Shown piece by piece: positions 54,213-62,935 of a stretch of DNA of 64,000 bases. A program made the translations under genes and the position numbers. Location: assembly GCF_009828925.2 (NCBI RefSeq), contig NZ_WUTY02000002.1:434001-498000 (forward strand). The letters run 5' to 3'. The stretch comes from Methylicorpusculum oleiharenae (lineage in GTDB: Bacteria > Pseudomonadota > Gammaproteobacteria > Methylococcales > Methylomonadaceae). The notes under the pieces were generated by a model. It worked only from the letters and a program-made list of their open reading frames with translations. It had not been told where the DNA came from and did no database searches. Each line of letters begins with the position of its first letter. Position 1 is the first letter of the stretch.

Positions 54213-55207
54213 ACACTGCCAACAGTTTAGCGCCCCTGTTGGAGCGTTTCTTTACCCAACGTTTGATGCAGCAGCGCCAGGCGAGTCCTCATACTATCCG
54301 CTCTTATCGAGATACCTTCCGTCAATTCCTGATCTTCGCTCAAGAGCGCTTGCATCAACCGCCGTCACGCCTTAATGTCGAGCAGATTGATGCCCCGTTG
54401 ATTGTGGCCTTTCTGGATGAACTGGAAAAGCAGCGAGACCTAACCGTCCGCAGCCGTAATTTACGGCTCACGGCAATCCATTCCTTCTTTCGTTACGCCG
54501 CCTTCGAACTGCCTACTCATGCTGCCCAGATCCAGAGAGTGCTTGCCATCCCCAGCAAGCGCTTCACACGAACCTTGGTCAGTTTTTTCAGCCGTCCGGA
54601 AGTTGATGCGTTACTCGCCGCGCCCGATTGCAGCACTTGGTCCGGGCGGCGCGACCATGCGTTCATGCTAACGGCAGTACAGACGGGTTTGCGGTTATCC
54701 GAGATGACCGGACTCAAACGTGAGGACCTTGTCTTGGGAGTCGGCGCTCATGTGCGGGTAATCGGTAAGGGCCGAAAGGAACGCTGTATTCCTCTGGCAA
54801 GATCAACACTCTCCGTATTAAAAGCCTGGCTGCGAGAACCACAAAGAGGTGATGAGGGTGTGCTGTTTCCCAACGCGAGAGGCAACCGGCTCAGTGTCCA
54901 TGGCGTTCAGTACCTGCTGAACAAGCATCGCATGGCAGCCTGCAATGGGTGTCCTTCACTTGGACAAAAGCGTGTCACTGTCCACCGATTGAGGCACACC
55001 ATGGCCATGGACTTACTGCAAGCGGGCGTTGATCGCTCTGTGATTGCTTTGTGGCTCGGCCATGAATCCGTTGAGACAACCCAGATTTATCTGGAGGCAA
55101 CACTTGCGATGAAAGAGCAGGCACTCGCCAGGACGACACCGCCACAGGGCAAGTTGGAACGTTATCAACCCGGTGATAAATTACTAAATTTTCTCAACAG
55201 TCTTTAG
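54209..55207 (+). CDS. RIT recombinase C, tyrosine recombinase
   Basis: 332 residues. The N-terminal SAM-like domain (SPHTIRSYRDTFRQFL, about 28-43) is followed by TGLRLSEMTGLKREDL with the first Arg, VHRLRHTMAMDLLQAGVD with H-x-x-R, and LGHESVETTQIYLEA with His and Tyr. It overlaps recombinase B by 4 bp and ends 91 bp before the right inverted repeat. Complete and apparently functional. A Cys pair near residue 248 (CNGCPSLGQK) is an unusual small insertion before the H-x-x-R box. Confidence 0.93.
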   Translation: MNTANSLAPLLERFFTQRLMQQRQASPHTIRSYRDTFRQFLIFAQERLHQPPSRLNVEQIDAPLIVAFLDELEKQRDLTVRSRNLRLTAIHSFFRYAAFELPTHAAQIQRVLAIPSKRFTRTLVSFFSRPEVDALLAAPDCSTWSGRRDHAFMLTAVQTGLRLSEMTGLKREDLVLGVGAHVRVIGKGRKERCIPLARSTLSVLKAWLREPQRGDEGVLFPNARGNRLSVHGVQYLLNKHRMAACNGCPSLGQKRVTVHRLRHTMAMDLLQAGVDRSVIALWLGHESVETTQIYLEATLAMKEQALARTTPPQGKLERYQPGDKLLNFLNSL

Positions 55208-55625
55208 CCGAAAACTATGTCGGGTACTCGGATAGGTCTTAAGGCGCCGGGTGTATTAAATTCCGAGCATGCCTACTGAGGCCTTAACGTGACTCGACAT
55301 AGTCAGGAAGGGTAGATAGTGACGGCTATGTCTTGAACGACATAGAAGGCATAGCTATGCCACACATCTGATTGAAGCCGGCGTTGACCTGCTTGAAGTC
55401 CAAAAAATTCTTGGCCACCACAGCATTCTGACCACCGCCCGTTATACGCATTTGACCGACGGTACTGACCGCAACGCCGGCCAACTCAACAATGCCTTGA
55501 TGGACGGTTTTGTCATCGCCTGGGGGACCGTCCAATGATCCGCCTCGCGTCTCTGATCGAAACTTTTGAAGCCGAGTTGCGGAAACAGTACGCAGGCTCG
55601 CTCTTACCCAGCCACCTGAAGGCAC

Positions 55626-57103
55626 CAATGCTGTTGACTTAAGAAAATTAAAGACATAACACATTGTTTTCATTATAATAAGCGCATGAAATCACCACAG
55701 AGAGACTCATTAATGACCAGCACCGCAAACATGGCACAAACATCGCTTTGAAAATTCATGCCAACTGTCGTCTTATCTTGAACAATTTCGCCGTTTAATT
55801 CCGCAGACTTTAGCCGATGATCAAAAGCAATCGGCTGAGCACTTTACCCGCACACGCAAACTTTCCCTACCCAACCTGATTACCTTGGTGTTATCACTGG
55901 TCGCCGGTGATAAATCCGCTGGCGTAGATATCCACTCCGGCGAATTCTTCAAACAAGCGCGGCGAAGCGGTTGTTGGCCTGAAGCTGAAGCCGTGCATCG
56001 GAGCGCAGTGACGAAAGCCCGGAGCCGATTAACGTGGTCCGTCTTTGCCAATCTATTAGCCGATAGCGTGCAGTTAGCTTATTCGCTTTGGCCGGACGCG
56101 CCGGAATATACGTGGCATGGCATGACGGCGGTGGCTTTTGACGGTTCCAAATATCACTTGCCGGCCTCGCCTGAACTTCGCCAAGCCTTCGATCCCAACA
56201 GCGGCTTGACCTTTCCCGGCAAAGGCCACTATCCGCAATGCCTGGTCTCGACTGCATTCGATGTCTTTCGACGGTTGCCCATCACTCGAGTGATCAGTCC
56301 CTTGGCGGAAGGCAACGAACGCGAGGATGTTAAAGAACTGCTACCGCAACTCCCCGATCGGCCTTTGGTCTTATTGTTTGACCGCGGTTATCCCAGCTAT
56401 GACTTGCTTCGCTATTTGCGAGACACGACGCCGAACTCGGCTTTCGTGTTCCGCTGTCCGGCCCAATCGACCTTTAAAGCGGTCGAGAATTTTGTCCAAT
56501 CCGGTCGCTCAGAGGCCGTCATCTGGTTGGATACGGCCTCGCGGATTCAACGGAAACGACCGGGCCCCAAAAGCATCAAACTACGCGCGGTCCGTTTGGA
56601 AAGCCCGGATGGTAAGCTGTCGGTCTTATTAACCAATCTTACCGATAGCTGTCAGTATTCAGCCGACTCGCTAGTCGAACTGTATTTCCGGCGCTGGCGA
56701 ATTGAAGAGCAGTATCGTGATGAAAAATTGCACCTCGACATCGAAACGTTCCACAGTCACAGTGAAAACGGCATAAGACAAGAACTGTTGGCCGTCTTGG
56801 TCATGTGCGTGATCAGTCGAACCTTGATTGCTCTGCTCACCGACCCGAACCCCGATCGCTTATCGACGCCCCAATTTAAAAATGCTGTGCGGACTCTAGC
56901 GAGCGAGGTCGTGGTGTTTACTGCAGCTTATCCGGAGATCGCACGCAACGTATTTCGCGAGCTGCTGGAGGAAATCGCGCGCGTTCAGTATTATCATCCG
57001 AATAAGCCCCGAAAGTCCTATCCTCGTGTATCCCGTAAACCCATCAATAAATGGCAGCAGGATAAGTCTAAAAGGATCGCTGATGCTTAAGTCAACAGCA
57101 TTG
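55626..57103 (+). mobile_element. IS4-family insertion sequence, 1478 bp, inserted in the IS91-type transposase
   Basis: Perfect 18-bp terminal inverted repeats lie at 55626-55643 (CAATGCTGTTGACTTAAG) and 57086-57103. Identical 11-bp flanks CCTGAAGGCAC at 55615-55625 and 57104-57114 are the target duplication. Length, repeat and 11-bp duplication fit the IS4 family. Confidence 0.95.
55885..57090 (+). CDS. IS4-family transposase, N-terminus possibly frameshifted
   Basis: 401 residues counted from a TTG at 55885. The same frame stays open upstream to before 55690 and encodes plausible transposase sequence (FENSCQLSSYLEQFRR, then KLSLPNLITLV) but has no ATG. A plausible ATG at 55712 is in another frame and stops at about 55752, so a one-base change near 55740 may have broken the start. 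The catalytic residues are present: AFDGSKYHL, LLFDRGYPSYDLL, and the IS4 signature Y-x2-R-x3-E-x6-K in YFRRWRIEEQYRDEK. The gene ends inside the right terminal repeat region. Whether functional protein is made depends on the start. Confidence 0.82.
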   Translation: MVLSLVAGDKSAGVDIHSGEFFKQARRSGCWPEAEAVHRSAVTKARSRLTWSVFANLLADSVQLAYSLWPDAPEYTWHGMTAVAFDGSKYHLPASPELRQAFDPNSGLTFPGKGHYPQCLVSTAFDVFRRLPITRVISPLAEGNEREDVKELLPQLPDRPLVLLFDRGYPSYDLLRYLRDTTPNSAFVFRCPAQSTFKAVENFVQSGRSEAVIWLDTASRIQRKRPGPKSIKLRAVRLESPDGKLSVLLTNLTDSCQYSADSLVELYFRRWRIEEQYRDEKLHLDIETFHSHSENGIRQELLAVLVMCVISRTLIALLTDPNPDRLSTPQFKNAVRTLASEVVVFTAAYPEIARNVFRELLEEIARVQYYHPNKPRKSYPRVSRKPINKWQQDKSKRIADA

Positions 57104-58169
57104 CCTGAAGGCACTGGCCGCCATGAAACTGTGCCGCACCACGCACAGCCCCCTGATGCAAGCCCACTGCGCGGACTGCGATCACCAGAACTTTATCCCA
57201 TATTCCTGCGGTCATCGCCACTGTCCGCATTGCCAACAACACGAGAGCCAACAATGGTTGGAGCGGCAACTGAAAAAACAAGTGCCGGCCGAGTATTTCC
57301 TCATCACCTTTACGCTGCCGAAGGAATTCAGAGTGTTGGCCTGGCAACAGCAACGCACCCTGTACGACGTGATGATGCGTTGCAGTTGGGAAACGCTGAA
57401 CACGTTTGCTCAAAACGACGCCCATCTCAAGGGACGCGCCGGGGCGATCTCGGTGCTGCACACCCATTCCCGCCGACTCGACTACCACCCGCATGTGCAC
57501 GTTGTCATGCCGGCTGCCGCCATCGATACTGAACGACGACTGTGGCGAACCAAGACCGGTAAGGACCAAAGCAAAAAGCCCCACTCACGTCAAAGCGGCA
57601 CCGGCTATTTGTTCAATCACAAGGCGCGGGCCAAAGTGTTCCGCGCAAAATTGCTCGATGCGATTAACCAGGAAGGCTTGGTTCTGCCGGAACGGTATCC
57701 CGAAACCTGGGTCGTCGACGTCAAGTCGGTCGGTAACGGCGACAAGGCGCTGGTTTATTTGGGGCGTTATCTTTATAAAGGCGTCATCCAGGAAAAGGAC
57801 ATCATCGCCTGTCAAGACGGCCAGGTGACCTTCCGTTACCAAGACAGCAAGACCCAACGCACACAAACCCGAACCGTGCCGGGCACTGAGTTTTTATGGC
57901 TGATGCTGCGTCATATTTTACCGAAAGGATTTCGACGGACGCGCAACTTCGGTTTCTTGCATCCCAACAGCAAAGGCTTGATTAGCCTGTTGCAACTACT
58001 ACTCGGCGTCAATCCGAATCAGGCCTTGGCCTGGCTGAAAAAACGTCCGGCTCTGAAGTGCCCGTGTTGCGGCGGCGACATGCGTATTGTCAAAACGAGG
58101 ATACCGAAGATCTCCACTCTCCCGTTAAGCCGATCAGCCACTATTCCACAGGTTGCTTCGGTTATGTAG

Positions 58170-58808
58170 CCGACTCGCGCGTTCTTCGAAGAGTTCCGCA
58201 TCGGCATTCGGCTGCCGAGGACGTCGCTCAGCCCGAAATCAGACTATAATGCGTCCAAAAGCCGGTTCTTTAGGTTCCTGTTGCGATATTAGCAACGGTT
58301 TAAGGCTTGAAAAGCTGTCGCCGCTAACTACGAGTCGCGACACCTTCAAAACGACAAAAAGCTATTTTCTTATATAAAGCATCCACCCCACGCTAAATCA
58401 CCCGGGCCGGGTTTGTCCAACAAGTTATTATCTGGGTCTTTATACTATACGGTATTTTCAAACTTAATTGATAAAAAAACATATAGCGGTAATTTATCTA
58501 AACTGGATAACATCCCAATGCGCATAAAAACAGTTACCTAATAACATCTGATTATAGTTAAATTAAAATCAACAGCTTAAAAAACAAACGATGCATACTA
58601 TACTTGCCTGATTAGACATTTTTATTTTTATATTTCCGGTTATCTCTATAAAATAATTTACGGCCATTTGATCCTTCCATTAGCATTTGTCTAATGTCAA
58701 ATAATCCTGTTTCTTCAATCTTGAATTCATCTAATAAATGCAACACCTCTTAAAGGGGCTAGATGGTATAGTTTCTGTCTACCAAAACAAAAAATAAAGA
58801 GGTGCTCA
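58170..58808. other. Gene-free stretch downstream of the mobile elements
   Basis: About 640 bp. The first 200 bp probably still belong to the IS91-type element but show no clear end. From about 58380 it is strongly AT-rich with no open frame I would support. TATAGT near 58768 upstream of the cupin gene is a possible -10 box, without a convincing -35. Confidence 0.5.
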
Positions 58809-59288
58809 ATGAGAATTTATTTGATGGCTTTAATGCTTTTTTTTGTAGATACCGCATTAGCTCAGGATAAGATTGATCGCATGAGCGCTGTTACCATGGA
58901 ATCGTTTAACCCAGATACGGTTAAGTGGAATGACGAGCTGTTACTCCCTCAAGGTGCCCAAAGCGTCATTCTAGTGGGTGACCCAAAGAATGCAGGGGTT
59001 TTTATCGCTTTGCTGAAATTTCCATCTAATTATCCAATCCCACCACACATACACCCGTTTACAGAAGTAATTACAGTTCTGCGTGGCAAACTAGGCAATG
59101 GCATGGGTGAAACATTTGACACAAAAAAGGGTGAGATGCTTAACGTAGGTTCAAGCTTTGTGTTACCAGGCGGACACATTCATTATGTGTGGACCACCGA
59201 TGAGGAAACAATCGTCGAACTAATCGCTACCGGACCATGGGGTATTACTTATACGAATCCAACCGAAGATCCACGCAAGAAAAAATAG
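58809..59288 (+). CDS. Secreted cupin-domain protein
   Basis: 159 residues with a signal peptide (cleavage near ALAQD, about 19) and one cupin barrel. Motif 1 is PPHIHPFTEVITVLRGKLG, with two His and a Glu as metal ligands, and motif 2 is PGGHIHYVWTTDEE. The ribosome site GAGG lies before the ATG. Such small periplasmic cupins have varied or unknown activities, and context gives no clear hint: it stands alone between mobile elements and the convergent TonB operon. AT-rich codon use resembles the fic region more than the siderophore genes, so it may be acquired. Confidence 0.85.
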   Translation: MRIYLMALMLFFVDTALAQDKIDRMSAVTMESFNPDTVKWNDELLLPQGAQSVILVGDPKNAGVFIALLKFPSNYPIPPHIHPFTEVITVLRGKLGNGMGETFDTKKGEMLNVGSSFVLPGGHIHYVWTTDEETIVELIATGPWGITYTNPTEDPRKKK

Positions 59289-59705
59289 CGTGGAAGTGGA
59301 ATTATGAATTCCAATAGGATTTTAATGACAGTTACTGCCGCCACACGCTCAACTATTTAAATGTCGCAAACTGGCAAACAGGAGGCGACCCAAAACTGCT
59401 GGTCGCGTTTCTCCAAACCGTTCAGTCAGCCAAATTCAGATTCTGTGTACTGGAGAGCTACAAAGCAGACGTTGGCGACCTCACCCGATCGGCTACTTTG
59501 CTACATTCAAGAATTATTTCGTAGGGCTGCTGTAAAACAGAAAGCCATCGGCAGTCAGTCGATCTCCCGTGCTAATGCGTTTTTTAAACCAGCAGTTATT
59601 TTTCCTCAGCTGGATTAGTTTAAGACCACAGGTGACACAGAAAGGTTTTCCGGTCAATCAGCGGTAACTTTTGACTGATTAGGTTCTGGTTATGCGGCTC
59701 TAACC
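59289..59705. other. Gap between the convergent cupin gene and TonB operon
   Basis: About 415 bp. The only open frame (59361-59618, plus strand) has no ribosome site, domain or credible composition, and I do not call it. A short palindrome AATCAG...CTGATT near 59658-59682 might end transcription. Confidence 0.4.
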
Positions 59706-59879
59706 TCACTTCATTTTTGTGTCTTTATCCAGCTGGTAGAGCTCCATGACGAGATGTTTAAACCAGAGTGGTTTTTTCATAACGATATAGAGCGCCACCA
59801 GCGTCGTAGTAGGGAACGGAAAAATATCGATGATCTCAAGTAAAACAAAGCCTACTATTAGTTTGAATTTTGCGCTCAT
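59706..59879 (-). CDS. Small membrane protein of unknown function, 57 residues
   Basis: The ATG at 59879 opens 57 codons beginning MSAKFKLIVGFVLLEIIDIF and ending in TGA at 59706. One or two hydrophobic segments (about residues 6-16 and 24-34) are followed by a Lys/Trp-containing cytosolic-looking tail. It starts 66 bp after the tonB stop on the same strand, so it may be the last gene of that operon. The composition (alternating hydrophobic helix and charged tail) looks like a real protein; I do not recognise the family. Confidence 0.55.
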   Translation of the reverse strand: MSAKFKLIVGFVLLEIIDIFPFPTTTLVALYIVMKKPLWFKHLVMELYQLDKDTKMK

Positions 59880-59945
59880 TTAACCCACTTATTCATGTGA
59901 TTTTAGGTAATAACCCGACTAAATAACCCCAAATAAACTTTCCCT

Positions 59946-60758
59946 TCAGCGTTGCTTGCTGAGCTTAAAACTTATCCTTTGAACAGCACGTTGTTCAACA
60001 GCCTGACCGTTCTTATATGTGGGTTTGAAACGCCAACGCCGGATAGCTTCAAGGGCAGCCTGGTCGAAAGTCAGTTTTGGTTTTGCCTCAATCACTTTGG
60101 CTTCGCGGACCGTACCTTCCGTTGTCACCACTATTTCGAGACGAACCCAACCTTCGAGTCTGCGTTCGAGCGCAATTCGCGGGTAACGGGGCTCCACGCG
60201 CGACAGTACCGTCAAGCCCTGAATTCCTGAACCGCCACTTTGTGCTCCGGCACCGTCACCGTGCGCAACTTTCGCTTCGGTTGTTTTGTTGCCATTTCCC
60301 AACGCGGGTGGCGTTGTCAAACGCACGTTGGTTCCAGGTATAGAGGCAAATTCAGGTCCAGTCCCTTGTTTGGGGATTGCTATATTCGGAGCTGTTACCG
60401 GTGTCGAAATCGGATTATTCTTTTTGACTTTTTTGGCAAGGGGTTTTGACTTTATCGCTTTAAGCTGTTTAACCGGCGTTGGCAAGGCAGACTTGTCTTT
60501 GGGTTTTTGTGTTGGCGCGCTATCGACCACTTTATTTGGCTTTGGTTGAAGTACAGTCTTTTGTTCCGGAGGTTTTGGGATAATGCGAATGAATTCGATC
60601 GGTTGCGGTTTTGTTTGTGAAACCAGCACCGCTTCTCGCTGGCTGATTAACGCGCCAATCAATAACAGCAAGGCCAGATTGATGAGCAAAGCCGCGGCAA
60701 AAGCTCCGAGCAACACCAAGCCCGAATAAATGGGAGCATCGGCATTTATCTGTTTCAT
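59946..60758 (-). CDS. tonB: TonB energy-transducing protein
   Basis: 270 residues. A single N-terminal membrane helix (about 12-38) is followed by a Pro/Lys-rich periplasmic spacer (about 50-115) and a Gly-rich linker. The C-terminal TonB domain (about 180-270) contains EPRYPRIALERRLEGWVRLEIVV and IRRWRFKPTYKNGQAVEQRAV. It passes proton-motive energy from ExbB/ExbD to outer-membrane receptors, presumably including a siderophore receptor. Its ATG overlaps the exbD stop by 4 bp. The spacer is long enough to cross the periplasm. Confidence 0.95.
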   Translation of the reverse strand: MKQINADAPIYSGLVLLGAFAAALLINLALLLLIGALISQREAVLVSQTKPQPIEFIRIIPKPPEQKTVLQPKPNKVVDSAPTQKPKDKSALPTPVKQLKAIKSKPLAKKVKKNNPISTPVTAPNIAIPKQGTGPEFASIPGTNVRLTTPPALGNGNKTTEAKVAHGDGAGAQSGGSGIQGLTVLSRVEPRYPRIALERRLEGWVRLEIVVTTEGTVREAKVIEAKPKLTFDQAALEAIRRWRFKPTYKNGQAVEQRAVQRISFKLSKQR

Positions 60759-61189
60759 CCAGGATCAGTAAGTGTACTAGCCGCCACCGAGATATTGACT
60801 AAACCGGCCAGTCGCAATTGATCCATTACGTTAATCAATAAGCCGGTACTGGTCTTGGTGTCTGCCAAAATAACTGCCGATCGGTTCGGTCCCGCAAGCC
60901 CCTGCTGTTCAATCTGGGCGCGCAGGAAGCGGATATCGACAGCAGTATTGTTGAGCCAGATTTGTTCGTCCATACTGATTGTGACGATGAGTTCGGTATT
61001 TGTCTGAGTCATGGCAGTGACCGCTTTCGGGCGTTGGACCGCGACGGCCGATTCACGGATAAACGAACTCGTGACCAGAAAAAAAATCAATAGAATAAAT
61101 ACCATATCGATCAGCGGTGTCATGTTGATCGTTTCGGAATTATCCTCGCCGAGATCGCTCCGGCTTTTAAACAGGTTTTTTCTATTCAT
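60755..61189 (-). CDS. exbD: ExbD biopolymer-transport protein
   Basis: 144 residues with the family layout: short cytosolic N-terminus, one membrane helix INMTPLIDMVFILLIFFLVT carrying the proton-conducting Asp (about residue 28), then a periplasmic domain with an E-LIVTISMDEQIWLN strand. It overlaps exbB by 8 bp and tonB by 4 bp, so the three are surely co-translated. Forms the channel partner of the ExbB encoded upstream. Confidence 0.95.
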   Translation of the reverse strand: MNRKNLFKSRSDLGEDNSETINMTPLIDMVFILLIFFLVTSSFIRESAVAVQRPKAVTAMTQTNTELIVTISMDEQIWLNNTAVDIRFLRAQIEQQGLAGPNRSAVILADTKTSTGLLINVMDQLRLAGLVNISVAASTLTDPG

Positions 61190-61709
61190 GACTGCGGATC
61201 TGACTCCTGAAGCGGCGTTCGCCTGTATTAGCTCTTCGCTTTAGGTCATAGCCTACAGCCACGCCGAATAAGCCTAAGACCAGGCCCGTCATGGTCGTGA
61301 TGAGCGCTTGGGATACTCCGCGTGCGACGATTCGGGGTTCAGCGCTGCCAAATAGGCGAATTAAGTCGAACGTTTCGACGATGCCGGTAACGGTTCCTAA
61401 CAAGCCCAGCATCGGCAAAATTCCAGACAGTGTTTTGATTAAGCGAAGATGACGCCGCAGCAGAAAAATGATTTGAGCTGTCTCGATAATCCTATCCGCA
61501 GAGGAGCGCAATGAGGGAAGGCTGTCCTTGATGTAAACAGGAAAAACATGGAGCAAATAAAAGTAGCGTTCCAAAATCAAGGTCCACAATAGCAATGAAA
61601 CGGCCAGTAAAGGCCACATCACCGGCCCACCCATCGCGATTAATTCTTCGATGTGCTGTTCAGCGTACTGAAGCCAAACAATCACAGTTTCGTAAAAATG
61701 GCCGTTCAT
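61182..61709 (-). CDS. exbB: ExbB/TolQ/MotA-family proton channel protein
   Basis: 175 residues, the short ExbB2 form. Three membrane segments are visible: about 27-47 (MWPLLAVSLLLWTLILERYF), about 95-115 (the Gly-rich GILPMLGLLGTVTGIVETF motif) and about 130-155 (SQALITTMTGLVLGLFGVAV). The last two line the ion path. It starts 11 bp after the TtpC-like gene and overlaps exbD. Works with ExbD and TonB at the inner membrane. Confidence 0.94.
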   Translation of the reverse strand: MNGHFYETVIVWLQYAEQHIEELIAMGGPVMWPLLAVSLLLWTLILERYFYLLHVFPVYIKDSLPSLRSSADRIIETAQIIFLLRRHLRLIKTLSGILPMLGLLGTVTGIVETFDLIRLFGSAEPRIVARGVSQALITTMTGLVLGLFGVAVGYDLKRRANTGERRFRSQIRSHE

Positions 61710-61720
61710 TGATTTACCTG

Positions 61721-62935
61721 CTAAGTTCTTGGAGGCTGGGCACTGCCGCTTCCCGCATGGCGCTTATCGAGGCGTGTTGCGAGAGCGGCTGCCGCATGAG
61801 TCTCCAACAAATTACCGAGATTCTGACACTTGCCGACCAAAAGACTGTGCAACAGTAAAATAGGGATCGCTGTAACCAGTCCTTGGACAGTAGTAACCAG
61901 CGCTTGAGAGATGCCGCCCGACATCAATTTCGGATCGCCCGAGCCGTGAAGAGCAATGGCCTGGAACGTTTCTATCATGCCGGTCACCGTGCCGAGCAAA
62001 CCCAGCATTGGCGCAATCGCAGCGACCAGTTTCAAGAACGGCAAGGCGCGCTCCAACTTACCCCGCTCATCATTTAATGCTTCTTCAACGGTTAAATACA
62101 ACGCTTCTTCGTCACTTGCCGTCTGCTGTTCAAATCGCATTAGAATCCGGCCCAGTGGGTTATCCGGTCTCAGTTCGGGCGATTGCAGCTGAAGCTTGAT
62201 ACGTTTGCCGGTCAGGCTCAAATCCACGAAACGGAATCCACAAAGTACATAAGTGAATCCTGCCAAAACCAGGATCAAATAACCGACCATACCACCTTGA
62301 GCTATGCGTTCGCGCAAATTCGGTATTTGCACCAATAACTGCAGTGTTTGCCCACCGGATGGATCGATGGCTACCGGCGCAATAACTGACGAGTCAGTTT
62401 GAGTAAACTCCCGCGCCATTTCAAGCAGGTTCCCACCGGGTTGGCGGGGCAATTCGACTAAGCGGTCGATTTCGGGCGAATACGCCAAATAACGACCATC
62501 AGCGATGAACGTGAAACCGCCGAGCCGGAGCACCTCTTTTTCAGATGCGGTCCCGCTGGGCTCATATACCGGAGCGCGCACAAAGGCTATGCGCCCTGAA
62601 GCATCAAGCTGCTGGTGCAGACTGGCGAACAACTGTTCCAGTTCGGCGGCGCTAGGCATATGACGACTGTCGGCCAGACGCTCGATAAGCGCGCGTTGAC
62701 TTGCCGAATCGCCGGATAAAAAAAGATGATGGTACAGCGGCTTGAGATCCGCAGCACCTTCGCGAATAGCCGCAAACAAAGCGTCCTTTTTTGCAAGTTC
62801 TTCGTTAAAACCGGCCTCAATTTTAGCAGGCAGCTTTGCCGCATGGTTTTCGGATGACGCGGCTTGAGCTAAAGGAGTAACAAATCCGCTAAAAAGCCAC
62901 AGAAACCAACAGACTATAAAAAGCACGGGGTTCAT
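61721..62935 (-). CDS. TtpC-like large ExbB-family protein
   Basis: 404 residues. A signal peptide (about 1-25, LAQAAS) and a periplasmic helical region of about 180 residues precede an ExbB-type membrane domain: a helix near 235-255 (GYLILVLAGFTYVLCGFRF), then PMLGLLGTVTGMIETFQ and GGISQALVTTVQGLVTAIP. This layout is that of TtpC, the extra protein of TonB2 systems in vibrios and relatives, needed for some siderophore receptors. Its start overlaps the DUF3450 gene by 4 bp (ATGA). A second, short ExbB follows, as in TonB2 loci. Confidence 0.88.
   Translation of the reverse strand: MNPVLFIVCWFLWLFSGFVTPLAQAASSENHAAKLPAKIEAGFNEELAKKDALFAAIREGAADLKPLYHHLFLSGDSASQRALIERLADSRHMPSAAELEQLFASLHQQLDASGRIAFVRAPVYEPSGTASEKEVLRLGGFTFIADGRYLAYSPEIDRLVELPRQPGGNLLEMAREFTQTDSSVIAPVAIDPSGGQTLQLLVQIPNLRERIAQGGMVGYLILVLAGFTYVLCGFRFVDLSLTGKRIKLQLQSPELRPDNPLGRILMRFEQQTASDEEALYLTVEEALNDERGKLERALPFLKLVAAIAPMLGLLGTVTGMIETFQAIALHGSGDPKLMSGGISQALVTTVQGLVTAIPILLLHSLLVGKCQNLGNLLETHAAAALATRLDKRHAGSGSAQPPRT

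Larger units (their letters stand above)
51902..55351 (+). mobile_element. RIT element (recombinase-in-trio), about 3.44 kb
   Basis: Three overlapping tyrosine-recombinase genes are flanked by 23-bp perfect inverted repeats at 51906-51928 (CACTATCTACCCTTCCTGAC...) and 55299-55321. A second inverted pair, TAAGGCCTC, lies at 51935-51943 and 55278-55286. Direct repeats AAGGCA at 51902-51907 and 55346-55351 bracket the insertion. The right end extends 24 bp past its repeat and contains another small palindrome (CTATGTC...GACATAG). Exact ends are uncertain by a few bases. Confidence 0.9.
51186..55538 (+). pseudogene. Tyrosine recombinase (XerC/D-like) of an IS91-type element, split by a RIT element
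   Basis: The 5' part 51186-51907 encodes a core-binding domain (LKLKGLQPKTIEAYSRAIRR) and the first catalytic Arg region (YSLGLRLGEGLRLQVGDID), ending HCLRH. The 3' part 55352-55538 continues with [30 protein letters not shown] and a TGA. Joining at the direct repeat AAGGCA restores AGG CAT AGC TAT GCC, that is [11 protein letters not shown], in frame. The intact protein would be about 300 residues with the R-H-R-H-Y residues. Its stop overlaps the start of the IS91-type transposase as ATGA. Some IS91-family elements carry such a recombinase upstream of the transposase, so the two genes probably formed one element. Confidence 0.92.
55535..58169 (+). pseudogene. IS91-family (HUH, Y2) transposase, split by an IS4-family element
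   Basis: The 5' part starts at ATG 55535 (ATGA overlap with the recombinase) and runs to SHLKA. The 3' part resumes at 57115 with LAAMKLCRTTHSPL. Removing the IS with one copy of the 11-bp duplication restores CTG AAG GCA CTG GCC, fully in frame. The 3' part has the zinc finger CADCDHQN...CGHRHCPHCQ, the metal site YHPHVHVVM (HUH) and the paired tyrosines in YLGRYLYKG, all hallmarks of IS91 rolling-circle transposases. A second Cys pair (CPCCGGDM) lies near the C-terminus. From ATG 57123 a protein of 348 residues could still be made, lacking only about 37 N-terminal residues. I could not find the element's ori and ter ends. Confidence 0.9.

Noticed and set aside
57123-58169. Complete IS91-type transposase from ATG 57123
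   Set aside because: An upstream in-frame part with ATGA coupling is found across the IS4-family insertion, so this is a truncated 3' part.
59361-59618. 85-codon plus-strand frame after the cupin gene
   Set aside because: No ribosome site, low-complexity composition and no recognisable pattern.
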